Source: Gilliamella apis (lineage in GTDB: Bacteria; Pseudomonadota; Gammaproteobacteria; Enterobacterales; Orbaceae). From it: a stretch of 64,000 nucleotides of DNA. Each line of letters starts with the position of its first letter. The first letter of the stretch is position 1. Both the position numbers and the translations under genes were made by a program. A model generated the notes under the pieces. It was not told the origin of the DNA, ran no database searches, and saw only the letters and a program-made list of their open reading frames with translations. Shown in pieces: positions 1 through 8,371 of this stretch. The stretch is from the NCBI RefSeq assembly GCF_030758615.1, contig NZ_CP132381.1, positions 1,550,001-1,614,000 of the forward strand, given 5' to 3'.

Positions 1-144
1 ATAAATTTATCTGATTCTGATAATAAGTTGATGCTAGCGTGGAATGAGATGTATCCACCTAAACAATGGGAATGTGATAGAAATCGACAAATAGAAAAAA
101 TTCAGGGTAATGACAACAAGTTTATTAGTGAACAGTGTAAATAA
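1..144 (+). CDS. endA: Endonuclease I (DNase I, EndA), C-terminal 47 residues only
   Basis: The reading frame is open from the first base to a TAA at 142-144; the start lies outside the window. The visible tail contains WNEMYPPKQWECDRN followed by EIQG-like IEKIQGN and a terminal Cys. This is the typical end of secreted or periplasmic endonuclease I, where E. coli EndA has a WN..YP...WE..R...I..IQGN pattern. The family cuts double-stranded DNA without sequence specificity. Its stop codon shares a base with the ATG of the next gene (TAATG), so the two are probably co-transcribed and translationally coupled. The family call rests on the tail alone. Confidence 0.75.
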   Translation: MNLSDSDNKLMLAWNEMYPPKQWECDRNRQIEKIQGNDNKFISEQCK

Positions 145-530
145 TGAAAACAAAAATTATCTTAGTGTTGGTCTTTTTTATTACAGTTATACAAGATGCT
201 TATGGTGCTGCTCATTATAGAACATATGTTCCTCGGGTTCGTACCTATTCTTTTCATACTTTCCATTCTAGTAGAGGAACGGGCAACGAAACACCGTTAG
301 ATAATATTTTTTTAAGTATTTTTATCATTTTCTTTCTTGGTATATTTTTTCTATCAGCAATATCGGTAATTCAAGAGTGTAAAGAAGCTAAAGATAAATT
401 ATTAGCAGAAGAGAAAGAAAAGCGTAATGAACTTGAGCGAATAAAATTAGAGGAAGCTAGAGCAATTAAAAAAGCGATGGCTCCTAAAGTCGAAGTGTAC
501 AAACTTAAGAAATATAGAAAAAAAAGATAA
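144..530 (+). CDS. Small membrane protein of unknown function, coupled to endA
   Basis: This 128-residue protein is not one I recognise. Residues 1-22 look like a signal peptide (charged start, hydrophobic core, A-Y-G-A cleavage region). A second hydrophobic stretch at about 54-76 should span the inner membrane. After it comes a highly charged, probably coiled-coil tail rich in Lys, Glu and Arg that ends in KYRKKR, most likely cytoplasmic. Between the two hydrophobic parts is a Tyr/His/Arg-rich segment. The start codon overlaps the endA stop, which argues that it is really translated. No function is assigned. Confidence 0.6.
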   Translation: MKTKIILVLVFFITVIQDAYGAAHYRTYVPRVRTYSFHTFHSSRGTGNETPLDNIFLSIFIIFFLGIFFLSAISVIQECKEAKDKLLAEEKEKRNELERIKLEEARAIKKAMAPKVEVYKLKKYRKKR

Positions 531-838
531 AATGTCTTGATTACTATTGATGTTTTAAGGTCATTATTAGCTAATAAATCGCTATATGCTTTTATTCGAC
601 ATTATGTCTGATAACTATAACTTGAATAAAATCACTTTATATTTTATTTTAAATTATTTATAGCAAAAGGTATTGTTTGATCTTTCAATAAGACTTATTT
701 GATGTAGTTAAAACATGATGAAATTTATATTGTTACTTTATTATGTTTGTTTTTGAAAAGTTATATTATCTTTGCATTACTAATCAGAATATTAAAAGTG
801 AATATAGGGATATATTCACCTTTAATCGTTGTTTTAAT
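531..838. other. Convergent intergenic region
   Basis: The gap lies between two converging genes and is strongly AT-rich. I see only the hairpin at 794-822. No RNA gene, repeat or coding remnant stands out. Confidence 0.5.
794..822 (-). terminator. Rho-independent terminator of the hydrolase gene
   Basis: A perfect 9-bp stem (798-806 with 811-819, loop GGGA) is followed on the minus strand by TTTTAATATT. It lies just beyond the stop of the leftward alpha/beta hydrolase gene. Confidence 0.6.
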
Positions 839-1900
839 TTAGTAATAGGTTTCAATTTCTTTTAAAAATATTTTTAATTCCTCAATCCAAAAGTTTGCAT
901 TCATCGTTGTACTATGGCCACTTGTTTTGTTACTGGCAGGAATGAGATAATATTTTGCTGCTACAATATCTTTTAACGCTTTCTGCATCACTCCTGTATT
1001 TGGAGGATTTCTTTCATCATCTTCTGAATTAATGACTAAAATAAAAGCTTTTATCTTAGTTAAATCTTGAGTTGGATCAAAGTTTCTTGCCGCATCCCAT
1101 TGATATAAAAAATCATTAGCATCCATGCTAACACGTTCTTTTAACTTGTCTGATAATATTTCTTCTGTTTTTGCCGTATTATAGGCTTTATTTTGCCAAG
1201 CAATATCGCCACCATTAGTTGCTATGTCATAATAATGATAAACAGTTTGAAATTTTTCTGGTTGTTTAGTATAAAAACCATTGTTCCAATCAGGATCTTC
1301 TTTAATTGAATTGATAAGCATTTTTCTCATAATCCAATTTCGACTAGACATTGGAGCAGGGGTTGCTGCCATTGGAATTGCAGCTGTCATATAGTCAGGA
1401 TATTTAGTTATCCATAACCAGGTGTTCATGCCTCCCATTGAGTTACCAATAATAAGTTCAAGGTGATTTATGCCTAATCCATTTTTCAATAGTTGGTATT
1501 GAGCATTAACCATGTCACCATAATCATAATGAGGAAAATTTCCTTTTAGTTCATCAGAAGGTTTTGATGATTTTCCCGTACCAATTGCATCAGGTAATAT
1601 AATAAAATATTTTTCAGCGTCTAACGGTTTTCCTTTATCAAATAATGCATGCCCGAAACTATCATTAAGCATAGAATTACCATCACCAGTTGTACCATGT
1701 AAAATTAAAACTGGTTTGCCCTTAGGATTTCCAAGTGTGACATAATGAATTTTTAAATTTTTGACCGTATTACCATCATTAAATCGAAAGTTTTTAATAA
1801 TATAATCACCTTCATTTCTATTGTAAAAATCAGTACAAAATCCTGGCGGAACAATGATAAAGGAAATAAAAAATAATAGTGTTTTTGTTATATTATTCAT
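839..1900 (-). CDS. Secreted alpha/beta-fold hydrolase, homoserine acetyltransferase-like
   Basis: The protein has 353 residues. Residues 1-22 form a signal peptide ending near GFCTD, so it is likely periplasmic. The fold is that of the MetX-like alpha/beta hydrolases: an oxyanion-region LHGTTGDG near 70, the nucleophile elbow GNSMGGMN near 152-159, a probable acid in NSEDDERNPP and the catalytic His in SGHSTT near the C-terminus. The exported form argues against a methionine-biosynthetic role; family members in this position are generally annotated as alpha/beta hydrolases of unknown substrate. A GGAGAG ribosome site precedes the ATG. It stands alone, with its own terminator. Confidence 0.7.
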   Translation of the reverse strand: MNNITKTLLFFISFIIVPPGFCTDFYNRNEGDYIIKNFRFNDGNTVKNLKIHYVTLGNPKGKPVLILHGTTGDGNSMLNDSFGHALFDKGKPLDAEKYFIILPDAIGTGKSSKPSDELKGNFPHYDYGDMVNAQYQLLKNGLGINHLELIIGNSMGGMNTWLWITKYPDYMTAAIPMAATPAPMSSRNWIMRKMLINSIKEDPDWNNGFYTKQPEKFQTVYHYYDIATNGGDIAWQNKAYNTAKTEEILSDKLKERVSMDANDFLYQWDAARNFDPTQDLTKIKAFILVINSEDDERNPPNTGVMQKALKDIVAAKYYLIPASNKTSGHSTTMNANFWIEELKIFLKEIETYY

Positions 1901-2093
1901 AATTGGTTCTCTCCATTATACTTATGCAAAGCTAACATTGTTTTAACGGTAAGAGATGGGGCAGGTAGATAATAATTAACGAAGTATTGATCCATCGTTA
2001 ATATGCATATTAATTTAATCAATACTAATTTTTCAATAAAAAAATGATTACTATTTACTCAAAATAATTAATATCTAAATAATATCAGTTAAT

Positions 2094-2122
2094 AAAAAAG
2101 GGAATTTATTATTCCCTTTTTA
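2094..2122 (-). terminator. Rho-independent terminator after ubiT
   Basis: The stem GGGAAT/ATTCCC (2100-2105 with 2111-2116) is extended by an A-tract/T-tract on its flanks. On the minus strand it ends in a T run, and it sits just past the ubiT stop. It could work in both directions. Confidence 0.7.
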
Positions 2123-2129
2123 GTGTGAT

Positions 2130-2636
2130 TCAGTTTTTGGGTGCACTTTCAATAATATCTGCTAATTTTTCCAGTGTTATTCTCAAAAACTTTGGCATAG
2201 CTTCTATTTCAATTGAATCCATTAGGTTTTTTACATAAAGACCTAATTCTGTATCACCTTCAACAATTAGTCGACGTTGGAAAAATAGTGTGTCAGGATC
2301 TTGTCTTCTAGTCGCAATCATAATCAAATCGTTAGCATTACCAATGAAACTAACATCAGGAATTTCTTCACGACTCACAACTAGTTTGTTATCAATTAAG
2401 CTCACAAACCAAACTAATTGCAGATCTGTTACTTGTATTTTAAGCCAACGATTTTCTAAAAAGTCGAGATCACCATCATCAAGCGAATTTTTGAACTGCA
2501 ATTGTAACAATTGTTCAATCGTTCGTTTTTTCAAGTCGAAAGGTATACAACGTAAAGTTAAACCTAACACTTGTGGTGCTTTATCGACAAATTGAGAATG
2601 AATTTTGCCAAGTAATTGGTGTTTATTGCCAATCAT
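2130..2636 (-). CDS. ubiT: Ubiquinone biosynthesis accessory factor UbiT (SCP2-domain, YhbT)
   Basis: A 168-residue SCP2-type lipid-binding protein. The stretch QDPDTLFFQRRL, then EGDTELGLYVKN, then LMD.IE...MPK, is close to E. coli YhbT/UbiT, which supports O2-independent ubiquinone synthesis together with UbiU and UbiV. Length matches the family (174 in E. coli). The start ATG follows directly on the antiporter stop, so the two form one leftward operon. UbiU and UbiV are not in the window. A role in anaerobic quinone supply fits the FNR and fumarate-reductase genes nearby. Confidence 0.88.
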   Translation of the reverse strand: MIGNKHQLLGKIHSQFVDKAPQVLGLTLRCIPFDLKKRTIEQLLQLQFKNSLDDGDLDFLENRWLKIQVTDLQLVWFVSLIDNKLVVSREEIPDVSFIGNANDLIMIATRRQDPDTLFFQRRLIVEGDTELGLYVKNLMDSIEIEAMPKFLRITLEKLADIIESAPKN

Positions 2637-4265
2637 TTATGCATCTCCAGAAATCATCTTCTCATAAATATCTAAATCTGTGTTCAGATGTTCATATGTT
2701 TCTTCACTTACTTCATTGCGAATTTTCATTTGAAGTAATGCTGTACGTTCAGCTCCAATCGCCACCAAACGCATACGTCTTTCTAGATTTTCAGCCTCAA
2801 GTGCTTTTTGTTCTAAATCTTTAAGTCCTGTTCTACGTCTTAATGAACCAATTACCCGCGATCCGACTTCATGAATAATCTCTTGATCTAAACCTTCTTC
2901 TGAGGTTTCTTGTAAAAGACTAGTTTGCATTTTTTCTAGGCTAACGATAGCTTCTTCTGCCATTTGTCCTTTAACAGTTAAAATCTCATTATCTTGCTCG
3001 GAATTGTCCAAAATAACACTACCACGTAATAGGATAGGTAATATGATTACAGCTGAAATTAATGATACTAATATAATCCCTGCAGCAATAAATACTAATT
3101 GGTAACGACCACCGATAGTCATTGGAATTGATAACACACCAGCTAAAGTAATTGCCCCACGGACACCAGCAAAGGTGGAAATCCAAAGATCACGATTAGT
3201 ATAGGCTCTGAATGCTAATGGGCGTTTTGTGCCGAAAGGCATTGTTGGCATATGTTTCATTGCCCATAACCATGCGAATCGAGTACCCATTAAGACTACG
3301 AAAACAAATATAACAATCAAACATAATTGCCATAATTCAATTGAAGCATCGGTCTGATTTTCAGTAAAGGTAGTTGATAAGATACTTGGTAATTGAATAC
3401 CTAATAAAAGGAATACAAAACCATTAAATACGAAGGTTAACATTGACCATGTGCTATCAGATTGTAGGCGAGCAGTTAATGGTGCATTGCGCATCATGCC
3501 TGATTGGTTTACCGTCATACCTGCACTAACAGCAGCTAAAATTCCAGAACAATGACATTCTTCCGCTATGATATAAGCCGCAAATGGTAGTAAGAATAGT
3601 AATACAATTTGAATAGCGGGATCATTATGAGTTAATTGGTTTATTTTACGTAAGATACGTGCATATAACCAGGTAAATAAAACCCCAACCGCAAGTCCAC
3701 CAATTGCAACAACGAAAAATGAAATACTGATTTGTAATAGGTTAAATTGCAAAGCGCCTGCTGCTATTGCGATGGCAAATTTTAATGAAACAAGGCCAGA
3801 AGCATCATTCATTAATGCTTCACCTTCAATGATTTCCATTTTTTCTTTTTCAATTCTTCCTTTACCGACAATTCCACTAAGAGCAACGGCATCGGTAGGA
3901 GATAGAACTGCTGCTAATGCTAAAGCTGCTGGTAATTCAACATTTGGAAGCATCCAATAAAGCAGATATCCTAACGCAATAATAGAAATTACGACTAAAA
4001 CCAGCGCTAATCCGACAATTTCTCTAAAATTGTAGACAAAATCTTTCACCGAAGTTTTTCGACCATCAGCAAATAGTAAGGGAGGTATGAATAATACGAG
4101 AAAGAGTTCTGGATCGAATTTCAAATACACACCCAAAGCAGCTAAGAGACAACCCAATAGTATTTGCATTAACGGCAAAGGAATTTGGATCGGCAACATT
4201 TTTATAACAACACCAGAAAGTGATACAATTAAGACCAGAAGTAATATTGTTGAAAATAGTTCCAT
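2637..4265 (-). CDS. CPA1-family Na+/H+ (cation/proton) antiporter, YjcE/NhaP type
   Basis: The protein has 542 residues, with about 12 hydrophobic segments in the first 410 and a charged cytoplasmic tail of about 130. Family motifs are SPTDAVALSGI near 122-132 and the ND-containing EALMNDASGL near 148-157, where the Asp carries the transported ion. The tail is Glu- and Arg-rich and likely helical, as in YjcE-like antiporters, where it is regulatory. It exchanges Na+ (or K+) for H+ across the inner membrane and helps pH homeostasis. It is first in an operon with ubiT, with no gap between the genes. Ion preference cannot be read from sequence. Confidence 0.85.
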   Translation of the reverse strand: MELFSTILLLVLIVSLSGVVIKMLPIQIPLPLMQILLGCLLAALGVYLKFDPELFLVLFIPPLLFADGRKTSVKDFVYNFREIVGLALVLVVISIIALGYLLYWMLPNVELPAALALAAVLSPTDAVALSGIVGKGRIEKEKMEIIEGEALMNDASGLVSLKFAIAIAAGALQFNLLQISISFFVVAIGGLAVGVLFTWLYARILRKINQLTHNDPAIQIVLLFLLPFAAYIIAEECHCSGILAAVSAGMTVNQSGMMRNAPLTARLQSDSTWSMLTFVFNGFVFLLLGIQLPSILSTTFTENQTDASIELWQLCLIVIFVFVVLMGTRFAWLWAMKHMPTMPFGTKRPLAFRAYTNRDLWISTFAGVRGAITLAGVLSIPMTIGGRYQLVFIAAGIILVSLISAVIILPILLRGSVILDNSEQDNEILTVKGQMAEEAIVSLEKMQTSLLQETSEEGLDQEIIHEVGSRVIGSLRRRTGLKDLEQKALEAENLERRMRLVAIGAERTALLQMKIRNEVSEETYEHLNTDLDIYEKMISGDA

Positions 4266-4416
4266 AGTTACTCTTTTGTTATTATCCTATAATTAACTAT
4301 TGATTATATCGGATTTTTAACAAAATTTCAGATTAAAATTGCCTAAATCACACAATTTTTAATCATTCTCGTTTTTTGAATAAAAAAACAAGCATTTTAA
4401 TTGACGGAAATTATTG

Positions 4417-5109
4417 ATGGAAAACTGGCAAAGAGCATTTGTTCTTCATACTCGTACCTATAGCGAAAGTAGCTTATTAGTTGACTTATTTGTTGAGAAT
4501 GTAGGAAAAGTAACTATCCTAGCTAAAGGGGCTAGACGTAAAAAATCAGTATTGAAGGGAATTTTACAACCTTTTACACCATTGATTGTTCAGTATTCAG
4601 GTCAAGGGGAAATTAAGAATTTACGTCAGGTTGAAGCAATATCTCTGACATTACCACTTGTATCAGTTTTTCTATACAGCGCTTTTTATTTAAATGAGCT
4701 TTTACATAGAGTCTTATTGGCTGAAACCGAAACTAACACGCTATTTGATGATTATTTGATAAGCCTACAACAATTGGCACAACAAGTGCCGGCTGAAAAT
4801 GTGTTGCGTGCATTTGAATTGGCATTACTTGAGAATTTAGGCTATCACGTTGACTTTTTTCATTGCAGTGCAACGGGCGATGATATTGTTGAAACCATGT
4901 ATTATCAATATCAATCAGAAAAAGGTTTTATTAGTAGTTTGCTACAAAATACTACCAGTTTCACTGGCGAACAAGTCTTAGCTTTGGGTAAAAGAGAGTT
5001 TCTAACTATTGATACACTTAAAGCTGCTAAACGTTTTACTCGAATGGCTTTAAAACCTTATGTAGGTTCAAAACCTTTTAAGAGTAGAGAGTTATTCTTG
5101 AAAATTTAG
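4417..5109 (+). CDS. recO: DNA repair protein RecO
   Basis: A 230-residue RecO: an N-terminal OB-fold ([13 protein letters not shown]..., then [10 protein letters not shown] and LQPFTPL) followed by a helical domain that ends in [16 protein letters not shown], all close to E. coli RecO (242 aa). RecO anneals single strands and loads RecA on SSB-coated DNA with RecR. The ATG at 4417 is preferred over the TTG one codon earlier because it matches the family start. The zinc-finger cysteines of some RecO proteins are absent, as in enterobacteria. In many relatives recO follows era; here it is alone and faces the antiporter gene divergently. Confidence 0.93.
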   Translation: MENWQRAFVLHTRTYSESSLLVDLFVENVGKVTILAKGARRKKSVLKGILQPFTPLIVQYSGQGEIKNLRQVEAISLTLPLVSVFLYSAFYLNELLHRVLLAETETNTLFDDYLISLQQLAQQVPAENVLRAFELALLENLGYHVDFFHCSATGDDIVETMYYQYQSEKGFISSLLQNTTSFTGEQVLALGKREFLTIDTLKAAKRFTRMALKPYVGSKPFKSRELFLKI

Positions 5110-5120
5110 CTTTTTTTATT

Positions 5121-5160
5121 TCACTATTCCACCAATGATTATTGGTGGAATAGTTTATTA
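5121..5160 (+). terminator. Hairpin between converging recO and lipoprotein genes
   Basis: A perfect 14-bp inverted repeat (5123-5136 with 5141-5154, loop GATT), ACTATTCCACCAAT on the left arm. The T tail is weak on both strands, but the position between convergent genes suggests a shared terminator. Confidence 0.65.
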
Positions 5161-5182
5161 ACTTTAATTTACTCGATTAAAC

Positions 5183-5908
5183 TTAGTATCTTGGTGGTTT
5201 AGCATATTTGCTATTATAACTATCGGCAGGGAAAGCGTTAGATTTCGGTGATTTCTTATATTGATTACCATTTTCCAATTGGAAAATGGCTGTACCAATC
5301 ACCCCAATATTGTTCGCTGAACCTTCATCGGTATGATTTGCATAAGCTTTAGATGCTTGCGAAAATGTAAATGAGGCAACTTCACGCTCATTTTTTCGAA
5401 ATCCTTTAATTGATAGCGTACTATACGGTCTTAAAATATAACCATTATTGTTCAATGAACCTGCTTTTCCGTTGATAACATCTAGTCCATCAACAGTTGC
5501 TACAATTTCATAAGTATTTCTTGAATAATTGACATAATAAAGTTGATAATTTTTGCCCGCTTCACCAGACATATTGATTTCATCATCCTGTTTAAAAAGC
5601 GACCATTTATTATTGTTATCATCAATTATTGACATACCAACATCGCCATTAAGCATAAGTTCTTGAACTTTTTTTCCATGCACAAATGCTTTCTTAGAAT
5701 AATGAATTACTGCAACGTCTATTGGTGTGTTATTAATACGTGCTAATTTAACTTCTCGAACATGAGATTCGACCCCATCGCCCCATTGCGTTCCAATACC
5801 TCTATCATTTGAAGTATTATTTGTATTGATTGCCTGTTGACATCCACTTAAAATTAAACTGATTAAGCCAATCACTAATACATTATATATGTTATAAAAT
5901 TTATTCAT
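5183..5908 (-). CDS. Putative lipoprotein of unknown function
   Basis: A 241-residue protein with a lipoprotein signal: a hydrophobic stretch, then LILSGC, where the Cys near 23 would be lipidated; the next residues, QQ, suggest outer-membrane sorting. The remainder is polar with predicted beta content (YQLYYVNYSRNTYEIVATVDG) and ends in a Pro/Tyr-rich tail. I recognise no domain. It has its own AAGGAAA ribosome site and probably its own promoter in the AT-rich gap to the regulator gene. It does not obviously belong with the sugar operon. Confidence 0.6.
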   Translation of the reverse strand: MNKFYNIYNVLVIGLISLILSGCQQAINTNNTSNDRGIGTQWGDGVESHVREVKLARINNTPIDVAVIHYSKKAFVHGKKVQELMLNGDVGMSIIDDNNNKWSLFKQDDEINMSGEAGKNYQLYYVNYSRNTYEIVATVDGLDVINGKAGSLNNNGYILRPYSTLSIKGFRKNEREVASFTFSQASKAYANHTDEGSANNIGVIGTAIFQLENGNQYKKSPKSNAFPADSYNSKYAKPPRY

Positions 5909-6027
5909 TAAGATTTCCTTTTCTAATTATGTTAAGTAATTATATACATTATTATATATTTGAATATTATATAAATATATATTAATTTTGTAGGCTGTAT
6001 TTTATCGATTGATTATTGCGTTCTTTA

Positions 6028-7125
6028 TTATGCTCCACTTGATGCACGGATAACTAATTCGCCATTTACGTATATAGTACGAATTGGTAAGGTTGAATTA
6101 TTTATCCTTTGGATTAAAGTTTCTACTGCAGTCAAAGCTATACTTGCTAACGGTTGTTTATAAGTAGACAGTGGGGTAGATAGATGTCCTGCATAATCAG
6201 CATCATCAAAGCTAATGGTAAATAATTTTTGTTTTGGATTTATTCTTTGATTCAATGAGATTAATTGCATTGCCGTAAAGTCATTACCACAAACTACATG
6301 TTTAATGTTCAATTTTGCCAATTGATTAATTACTTTTTCATCAATTTGTGGCACTTGAATTATCCAATCGTTAATTTTTGTAATTCCTGCATCATATAAT
6401 GCTTGTTTATAACCAATTGTTCTTAAAGCAACAGTATTAGCTGAATCACTTTTTGATACAAATGCTATTCGAGTATTTTTCTGTTCAATGAAATGATTTG
6501 TGACAACGTAACCTGCAGCAATATTATCAATACTGACTAAGTCAGCTTTACCTCGAGAAGGGAAAACACAATAGTCTCTCTCTAACAATATACAAGGAAT
6601 ATTGTAGAGTGTCAGATAATCCATTATTCTTTTATTAATGATATTTGCGTAAGGGTGAAACTCTAAAGGAGTGAAAAATATTCCGTTAATATTATTTTTT
6701 GTATAATTAATGATGACTCTTTCTACATCATTTAAAATAGATTGTATATCCTGACTTTTGGTCAGCATCCCAGCCCATAAAAGAGAAAACTGATAATTAT
6801 TGGCTAAACTTGCTATCTCAGAATATAAACTATCAAGAATCATTCTACTTTCATCTTGTTCTAAACGAGGAGCTAATATTCCAAAAATATATTTGCTTAC
6901 TTGTTGATCTTTAGGTTGTCTAACATAAAACTTACCACCTTGTTTACCTTCAATGTAACCTTCCGTTTTTAATCTTGAAAATACTTTACTTATTGTTGGT
7001 CGGGAAGTCTTATATATTGTGCTTAAATTAGATGAAGAGGGAAGGGCACTATTACAATCTAAAATTCCACTTTTGATCTGCAATAATATTTCCTGATAAA
7101 TCTGCTCACATTTATTTGCCATCAT
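6028..7125 (-). CDS. GntR/LacI-hybrid transcriptional regulator of the adjacent sugar operon
   Basis: The protein has 365 residues. Residues 1-70 are a GntR winged helix (QIYQEILLQIKSGIL, LPSSSNLSTIYKTSRPTISKV, LKTEGYIEGKQGG). Residues about 80-365 are a periplasmic-binding-protein fold of the LacI/GalR type. This architecture is that of AraR from Bacillus: a sugar binds the C-terminal domain and releases the operator. The gene is divergent from the sugar importer, so it very probably represses it and itself. A candidate operator lies at 7174-7202. Two ATG codons in tandem at the start make the first residue uncertain by one. Confidence 0.85.
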   Translation of the reverse strand: MMANKCEQIYQEILLQIKSGILDCNSALPSSSNLSTIYKTSRPTISKVFSRLKTEGYIEGKQGGKFYVRQPKDQQVSKYIFGILAPRLEQDESRMILDSLYSEIASLANNYQFSLLWAGMLTKSQDIQSILNDVERVIINYTKNNINGIFFTPLEFHPYANIINKRIMDYLTLYNIPCILLERDYCVFPSRGKADLVSIDNIAAGYVVTNHFIEQKNTRIAFVSKSDSANTVALRTIGYKQALYDAGITKINDWIIQVPQIDEKVINQLAKLNIKHVVCGNDFTAMQLISLNQRINPKQKLFTISFDDADYAGHLSTPLSTYKQPLASIALTAVETLIQRINNSTLPIRTIYVNGELVIRASSGA

Positions 7126-7173
7126 ATTACCTATAGAACATTAATTGAATATTCCTAGTATGACATAACCATC

Positions 7174-7202
7174 AAACTTGATAAATTAAATTTTACAAGT
7201 TT
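7174..7202. promoter_or_regulatory. Candidate operator for the GntR/LacI-hybrid regulator
   Basis: An imperfect inverted repeat in the divergent gap: AAACTTG at 7174-7180 faces CAAGTTT at 7196-7202, with further matches inward (GATAAAT against ATTTTAC). ACTTG...CAAGT half-sites resemble those reported for AraR-type regulators; assignment is inference. Confidence 0.4.
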
Positions 7203-7374
7203 TCAAAAAAAGTGACTTTGATATCATAAATAATAAAAAGAAATAGATTAATATTGTTAAGTTTGGTGCAGATAATTAGACTGAATTTACTCAAAATATA
7301 TTACAAAATATTTTTGGGTTTTAGTTTTTAAGGAAATTATTATTACAAATCATTTGATTATCTGAGGTGGGTTT

Positions 7375-8319
7375 ATGAAAAAATTCATAACATCGTTTTT
7401 AACAATTACATTTATTATCTTTACAAGTTTTTTTCAACTTGTAAATGCTGATGAAAAAAAGCCTATTAAATTTGCTTTTATTACTTCAACTTTAAACAAT
7501 TCATTTTTTACTGCAATATCCGATACATTTTCTGAAATTGCCAAACAAAATGGTGATCAATACATTCTTGTCGATCCTCAATATGATCAAGCTAAACAAA
7601 TTTCAATGATGGAAGATGTCATTAATCAAAAAGTTGACATTATTTACTTAATCGCTGTTGATTCAGAAGGTATTCGCCAAGGATTATTGGCAGCAAAACA
7701 AAAACAGATTCCAGTGGTAGTGATTGATAATCCTATTAGTGATGATGATTTAGTGGTTAGCACTGTGGCTTCAGATAATTTCTTGGCCGGTAAAATTAAT
7801 GGCGAACAAATGGCTAAAGATTATCCTAATGGCGCCAAAATTGCTGTTATTGATTGTCCTTTTAATCGTGCTAGTGTTCTAAGAGCTGATGGTTTTTATG
7901 CCGGATTAGGTGAAAACAGAAGTAAGTTTGAAGTAGTTTCTCAACAAAATGGTAAATGTGCTTTAGAAGTCACCATGCCAATTGCCGAAGATATTATTCA
8001 AGCTCATCCTGATTTACAAGCATTTTTCGCCGTAAATGATCCCTCTGCTTTAGGTGTTGTTGTTGCTTTGAAAGCATCAAATAAACTTAAAAATGTTAAG
8101 GTCTATACTGTTGATGGTTCACCTGATGGTAAAAAAGCATTTAGCGATGGCGATATAACGTTAACTGTAGCTCAAGCTCCAATTCAATTAGCTAAAGAAA
8201 CCTATAAAGTCGGTAAACAGGTTCTAGCTGGAGAAAGCGTTGCTAAAGAAATATTAGTGCCAACTTTTCCAATTACCAAAGAAATGATTGATCAATATGG
8301 AGTAAAAGTCTGGCAGTAA
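7375..8319 (+). CDS. Sugar ABC transporter, periplasmic substrate-binding protein (RbsB-like)
   Basis: A 314-residue protein with a signal peptide at 1-25 (cut near VNADE) and a type 1 periplasmic binding fold (Peripla_BP_4): KFAFITSTLNNSFF, DPQYDQAKQISMMEDVI, DNPISDDDLVVSTVASDN and FAVNDPSALG are the family's ligand-cleft segments. It captures a monosaccharide in the periplasm and passes it to the membrane complex encoded next. RbsB homologues are usually near 295 residues. The gene opens the operon, 249 bp from the divergent regulator. Ribose, allose, xylose or another sugar are all possible. Confidence 0.88.
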   Translation: MKKFITSFLTITFIIFTSFFQLVNADEKKPIKFAFITSTLNNSFFTAISDTFSEIAKQNGDQYILVDPQYDQAKQISMMEDVINQKVDIIYLIAVDSEGIRQGLLAAKQKQIPVVVIDNPISDDDLVVSTVASDNFLAGKINGEQMAKDYPNGAKIAVIDCPFNRASVLRADGFYAGLGENRSKFEVVSQQNGKCALEVTMPIAEDIIQAHPDLQAFFAVNDPSALGVVVALKASNKLKNVKVYTVDGSPDGKKAFSDGDITLTVAQAPIQLAKETYKVGKQVLAGESVAKEILVPTFPITKEMIDQYGVKVWQ

Positions 8320-8371
8320 TCATTGACTTTAATCAAGTTATATCTATTGAAATCAATAAGGTGATATTTAT

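Noticed and set aside
2290..2824. Plus-strand frames antisense to ubiT and the antiporter gene
   Set aside because: They lack ribosome sites and family similarity, and both host genes are well supported on the other strand.
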